DNA of 64,000 bases, taken from positions 29,798,380 through 29,862,379 of the forward strand of contig CM046303.1 in NCBI GenBank assembly GCA_025267735.1, read 5' to 3'. Source of the DNA: Mactra quadrangularis. Its lineage: Eukaryota > Mollusca > Bivalvia > Venerida > Mactridae. Of the stretch, positions 58,883 through 64,000 are shown one piece after another (the stretch's first letter is position 1; every line of letters begins with the position of its first letter). The position numbers were made by a program, and so were the translations under genes. The notes beneath the pieces were generated by a model. That model was given only the letters and a program-made list of their open reading frames with translations. It ran no database searches and was not told the DNA's origin.

Positions 58883-61800
58883 CAGCCGTTCTCCAGAAAT
58901 CGTTACCATTTTGAAAAGTGAAATGTCGAAAAATGAACTTACTGTAAACCTTTATTTTTTAACATAATTGCAAAATTCAAACCTTCGTGGTCTCGAAACA
59001 AAAATATAACGCACACCATTCTAAGACTGAGAAAGATGTACGAGTTCAAAAAGTATACGTCAACTCCTACGTTACGGAGCATAGAATCACGAGCTCAAGT
59101 AGTAGATACCTAGTTTTAAAATGCAAGTCTGTATTTCTGTCCATGTAAGTAAGGAATATCATTAAATGGTGAGTAGTGAAACAAATTTAAGCAAACTACT
59201 TCGCAATATATACATGATTGTCAGAATAGCGCATGTAGAAGTCATCATCATTTTTTGTTGTTAAGATAAGATAACGTAACACAATTATGTCAACATGTGT
59301 ATTTGTCACATACAGACATGTGGACCATTCTTTTCCAAATTGATGAAAACTACAACATAAAAGGCACAAAATAAAATGTAAATTAGTTTGAAACATGACA
59401 CCGTATACTCATACATAATGACATATTTGATGTGCCATGGAGTTACGGAACATAGTAAAAATTAGAAGGTCTTGCCAACTCGAACAAAACTGCATTTTAA
59501 TATCGATTAAACAATACAAAAGTATGATTTATTAACAGCACAGAGTATTTCCTTATGTTTTTAACAAAATTTAAGTTTAAGTGTTGCCATATTACAAAAT
59601 AACAATAATACTGAGCTTTGAATATAACAAATGAGACATATGAAGTAAGTATGATGGTATTAACCTAACTAAAATGCACTTTTACTGATATGTTCTAGTG
59701 TGTATACCATGTAGATATATGAAATATACGACACTGATCGTGATGAACATTATAAATAGTCAATAAATTAGCTATTTGCGAAAAATCACTACGCTAAGCG
59801 GCGTTACGGAACATATGCTAAGCACCACGATGGGAATGATTATATTAACAACCCATTCGTTTGGGTTTGACATAATAATTTTTGGTGACCGTGTAGACCA
59901 AATAACTATTATGCAGTAAAATGGGTAATTTTAAATCCGGGCGAATTAAAACTCGAGGACGCGATCTGACTAAAACTAGTGAGAAACATTTTTATATTAA
60001 CAATCACATTTTGGAATGAAATCAAATCCAGAAACATTTTTTTAAATTTTATGCATAGTTTAGCTTAAATTTAACTTTGGTCAAACATTGCATTTGATAT
60101 ATACCTAAAATGAAAGGAAACTGTTTTGTCATATGTGTATTTACAAAGTATTTCTAAAATTGAACTGGCAAACACTTTGGTATTGCTAAATTTATTTTGT
60201 AATAAATTTTATTTTCATTAAAATACTGCAATCACTTATTAAAGTAATTACTTGTTTCTTACCCCATGATAAAAGTTAATAAAGTAAGAATATCATTAAA
60301 TAATAATAAATAGTATGGTATTTAAAGTTAGCTTAGCAGATGTGGTCTTTAAAGAAATTTGATAAGATATTCCATCATATTTTATGCGTTCCGAAATTCC
60401 TAGCTGTTTTATTCGGATTTTGAATATATGTGTCGTAGGTGCAAGAGACGTTTAAAATTGTCTTTGTGCAACGTCTCTGATGGGTGCTCATGTTGATATT
60501 GGTCATCAGTGGTGAAGACATTTTTTCGAAGCAATAACTGGAAATTTCAACTGATAACGCACAAGATAAAATGAAACTTTTGAATGATATCAACATTCTC
60601 AAATCTTTAGACATGCTGATTTTTTAGGTCATTGTTTTAATGTGTAAGAATCATTGTTAATTCGATTTAGACATTGCCAATTTGTTAAATATTCTTTATT
60701 GTTGTTATGACCATAATTTTGCATAAATTAGTTACACAAATATTGTTTTGTTACAAATTTGAAACACATACAGGTGTGTCAAATATGAAAATCTCCACGG
60801 ACGCAACTATTTTCATCAATTTTCATCATATAAGACTGGAAAACGTTCAGTTAGTCTGTTTACGTAGTAAAAGTATTGTGATAATGTTAAATGCATTCAA
60901 TTTAATTCAATGATCGCACAAATCGTTATTATTACAATCTATGTTCCGTAACAAGCCCTCTATACTCCGTAACGAAATGAATTTTCATTCTCAATTAAAG
61001 AGACATCAACATTTTTTCTTTCCACTTAAAGAAATATGTCAACGAATGTATTAATAATTGTAATATTAATACTATGACAGTCATCCATTACACAGATTTC
61101 ATATTTATCCTTCATCCTGTACCTGCACTAAAATATGTTTTCTTACACATGTACCGTAATTGTAAGTGCTAAGGCCTAATTTTGCTTTTAACATGATCAA
61201 ATGATCAAAAGAGGAATATCGAAAACAAAAACAGCTTGTTTCTTCCATAAATTATATCATATAGCATGTCAAATACTTGTTACGGAGAATAGTCGTTACG
61301 GAGTCCCTGTGTTCCGTTAAAGTTTCCCTCAATAAAAATAGAAGTAACAATAAATGTACGCGTTACTTGCCCTTGATCACACCAATGTACAGTGGCAAAC
61401 AACAATTCAATGTAAAAACACCTATATTGTCGCTACCAACTGTGCTACGCTCGTTATGGAAGCATAGTTTCTTAAATGCGACATTTAAAAATTTGAGTTT
61501 GGGGTTAATTTGTTCATTCTCCTTAGGACAGATAAGATTCAAACTTTGTTTCTCACGATATTTGACTCATTGTAGTATTAGTAAACGGTTTAACAATTAA
61601 CAACAACACCTTTTGGAAAGTAATTTAACCATGCAAAAATAGTTACGGTAACATAGGACTGTTTTTGGAGACAACCCTAAAAAGTAGAAAATCTTAGAAT
61701 TTCATATTCGTATCAGTAGAATATCTTTAAAATCATACAATTCACTACCCATATATGGAAAAAAATGCATATTACAAGCAATAACAAACCTTAGATTAAT

Positions 61801-62055
61801 TATTTTTCAAAGCAAATATTAAAAATAGAGCTGGAGACACGGCCTTTTTCTTCTTATTGAAGTTTTTGCTTAGCAAACTTTTGCCAAAAGACGCAAGTTT
61901 TCAATGTTTCTTTTGTACCACTTTAGCAACAACAATCTAAGTTAACATTTCCAAATGATTAAAACCATAAGTGTTGTTTCACGTTGTGTATATAGTCGTA
62001 TATAACCTGGAGACACGTATTTTTCAAAATGGTAACGATTTCTGGAGAATGGCTG
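58883..62055. mobile_element. Unclassified 3.2-kb inverted-repeat element with GTTACGGA words
   Basis: Inverted ends CAGCCGTTCTCCAGAAATCG (left) and the near-identical reverse at 62019-62055 extend for about 36 bases (to TTTTCAAAATGG). The word GTTACGG(A/T), often GTTACGGAACATAG, recurs inside at 59074, 59445, 59804, 61279, 61296 and 61641 and, reversed, at about 60940 and 60965. The flanking AAAA on both sides may be a target duplication. The longest inner frames are about 100 codons and unrecognised. It occupies most of the intron of the right-hand gene. Confidence 0.7.
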
Positions 62056-62065
62056 AAAAGCATAC

Positions 62066-62542
62066 ATAGGCGGATCCAGGATTTCTGGTTAGAGGGGGCG
62101 GAAATTTCTACTTAGAGGGGGCGTAAAACGAACAAGAAGAATGGGGTTCCAAGGGGCCGTAAGAGCCCCGAATGGCCCAGGACAAACCCTGGCTAGGGGA
62201 CCAGGTGATCAGCGGCCCCGGAAATTCCTCAGTTTTGGTTAATTCTTAGGGATTCAGGCACATTTTCAGAGCCTAAACTATCCTTTTCCAGAGTATACTA
62301 TGTAAAGCATCTAGATATATCATGTAATTTTCTAACAGCCGCTGAATCATGTTAAAATCTTACAATAATATGAAGGAATTGTTTTCTATTGTATGCTATA
62401 TTTCACGCGTAGCGTGCGAATTGTTTGACATGTTTATATATATTTCTTATAAATATCATATTTCATGATACAAAAAAACTTGCTAGGGCAATTTTAGGGG
62501 GGGGGGGGCGTACGCCGGTCCGCCCCCCTTGGATCCGCCTAT
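62066..62542. mobile_element. Short element with ATAGGCGGATCC ends and poly-G tract
   Basis: Inverted ends ATAGGCGGATCC, separated by about 480 bases that include AGAGGGGGCG repeats near the left end and a run of ten or more G near the right end. AT or TA may be duplicated at the site. Non-coding. It directly follows the previous element. Confidence 0.75.
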
Positions 62543-62801
62543 GGCACAAAACCAACATGTTGCTACATTTTTACCATGGATTCGTGTCTACATGATAATA
62601 AAATGTTTAACTAATGTAAATTTGGTTCATTGGTATATTTTTAGGTACATGTTTGTATGTATTTATTTCTGAGCTCTGTATAAAGAGGACATACAAGTAG
62701 AAAGTACGTGGTATTCGGTTTCAATAAAAGAGACACAACAAGGAAACAATATATAATGCAGTCTGCACATAACGCAGCCATATTGTGCAGACGATAAGAT
62801 A

Positions 62802-62945
62802 TATGGAGAAGTTTCCGGCCTTGTGGAAGGGTAGGTGAGTACTGGTTATAGAGAAAGGTCCAGGAAAGCTAGGTTAGGTGCGCTGGACGTCGTAAAATGA
62901 CCTAAATTGTGTTGACACGGCGTTAAACCCAATAAGAAAAAAGAG
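62802..62945 (+). mobile_element. SINE family 2, 5'-truncated
   Basis: Only the 3' half: GGAGAAGTTTCCGGCC, GTAGGTGAGTACTGG, AGGTTAGGTGCGCTGG and a GGCGTTAAACCCAATAAG end. The tRNA head is absent. Confidence 0.85.
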
Positions 62946-63048
62946 AAACAATGCATGGGAACCCCCTTTCTTCACGAACGGGAAGTATTTCCTGGTGTAT
63001 TCTGTGTATATTACTAAATATTAAATAAAGACATAAATATTAACTTAC

Positions 63049-63146
63049 TGGTTCAGATTTAGATTTTATTGGAGGTAATACTGGTTTCTTCATCACTGTG
63101 TTTTCAAATTCTACAACAAATGCCACACCTCCTTTTTCACATCGTT
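63049..63146 (-). CDS. Right-hand gene, internal exon
   Basis: With one base from the upstream exon it encodes (Q)RCEKGGVAFVVEFENTV then MKKPVLPPIKSKSEP. The acceptor is TTTACAG and the donor CCA|GTAAGT; it leaves in phase 0. The GGxAF.VxF...KPxLPP pattern is reminiscent of the short strand and Pro-rich linker before the helix of stathmin-domain proteins such as STMND1. Confidence 0.82.
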
Positions 63147-63681
63147 CTGTAAATAGTACATTGGTTCGTTTTATTCAACTGACAGTGGTGCATACTCGAA
63201 TTTTGTTGGATATACATCGTACAAAAATACTAAATATCGATTTTTATCGATAATGCGTATACTCGGAAGTATTGTAATGAGTATTTAAATCAGAAATGTT
63301 AATGATGTTATTGCTATGATCATGCGATTTTTTTTGGCAACTAAGTCCCGAATGATTGATTTGAGAAGAAGAAAAAAACTTACGTGAGTACCATTACGCA
63401 TTAAGACCATCGACTTTGACGGTCCGAACTGCGTAGGGATTTCGATGATCCTTATAGTATAACAGTTGTACAGTATAACCTCTCTTGAGCAACACCCACT
63501 GGGAGGGACTAAATGGTGTTGCTGTATAGAGGTATAGAGATAAATTCAATTAAAATTTGCCTACGGGAAACATCAAAAGATGTTGTTATGCAGAGGATTT
63601 GTTCCGTAAATGGCTGCTCTGCAGAGCGGGTTATAATGTAGTTTTTCCTGTTTTTAAAAAATTAAAAAAAATGTTTCTTAC

Positions 63682-63931
63682 GTAATTTAGTCACCATGGA
63701 GTTTGAATCTCTAGCTTTAATTGCTTGACGCTTCTTTTGTCGTCTCTTTTCTTTTCTCTTTGTGATCCAATTTGACATGAACCCAAAACAGCCAACCTTA
63801 GACTGCTGTTTGATGGTGGTAACTGGTGTGAACGCTTGTTTAGGAGCTGCCTTTGGTATGGGTGGAAGTTTAACATTTCTTTTTATATTTACTTCCTCTG
63901 TATCTTGGTCTGTTGTCACTGATTGGTTTGT
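63682..63931 (-). CDS. Right-hand gene: basic protein, possible stathmin-domain relative (partial)
   Basis: The most upstream exon visible, 250 bases, phase 0 at its acceptor (ATTATCAG, 63932). It reads TNQSVTTDQDTEEVNIKRN, then VKLPPIPKAAPKQAFTP, VTTIKQQSKVGCFGFMSNW, a very basic KRKEKRRQKKRQAIKARD stretch and SNSMVTKL. The GTG at 63919 is not a start; the frame continues up to the acceptor, and the start codon lies beyond the right edge. The four exons (63682-63931, 63049-63146, 58019-58119, 56908-57076) join in frame to about 205 residues. The order GGxAF.VxF, KP.LPP, a basic helix, and an acidic tail hints at a stathmin-domain protein, but that is a low-confidence suggestion. The exons themselves are well supported by splice sites and phase. 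Confidence 0.8.
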
Positions 63932-64000
63932 CTGATAATTAAAACATTTTGAAATTTGGACATTTTGTACAAAAACAAAATACTTTACGGCACTGCTTTT

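Noticed and set aside
63662..63919. GTG-started protein MTTDQ...
   Set aside because: The frame stays open up to an acceptor at 63932, and GTG starts are not expected in animal nuclear genes. It is an internal exon.

Overview
The window is eukaryotic and AT-rich, with spliced genes and a heavy load of repeats. Its tRNA-derived SINEs, its repeats with internal tandem units ending in CTTGT, and its secretin-like receptor with a long Cys-rich ectodomain best fit a bivalve mollusc. That placement is inference from repeat and gene style; no search was run. About 5 kb of the 64 kb is confidently protein-coding.

Three genes are readable. (1) On the minus strand, from 17183 down past the left edge, is WBP11 (a WW-domain-binding splicing factor): eight exons that join in frame from its hallmark N-terminus to its first PPGPPPGPP segment. 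(2) On the plus strand, 21837-25339, is a two-exon gene of 958 codons for a secretin-like (class B2/adhesion-type) 7-TM receptor with a signal peptide, a Cys-rich ectodomain and a TATA box upstream. (3) On the minus strand, from beyond the right edge down to 56908, are the last four exons of a basic, charged protein with a possible stathmin-like tail; its last intron appears to be GC-AG. Between 36 and 50 kb on the plus strand are several acceptor-led short reading frames, two of which end in a hydrophobic tail; they may be alternative terminal exons of an unrecognised gene.

The rest is largely mobile DNA. WBP11 intron 1 holds a hAT-like element (9066-10415, 8-bp target duplication) and a stack of four elements inside one another (10511-16723). 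Intron 5 holds a sister copy of the second layer, inserted into a SINE. From 30 to 53 kb are tRNA SINEs with clear target duplications and several families of apparently rolling-circle (Helentron-like) elements. These families share one plan: 5' hairpin, GC-rich spacer, tandem units in the longer ones, 3' hairpin, CTTGT. A decayed non-LTR retrotransposon lies at 26.99-28.11 kb, a canonical Helitron at 18269-18604, a TA-flanked transposon with long inverted ends at 49931-52587 and an unclassified 3.2-kb inverted-repeat element at 58883-62055.

The most interesting unexplained items are the shared plan of the CTTGT families, the six units carrying DR1-like nuclear-receptor motifs in one of them, the paired tandem arrays at 40.3-40.66 kb, the degenerate CG-rich satellite at 53.3-55.35 kb with a perfect 33-bp inverted repeat, and the candidate alternative membrane-tail exons.
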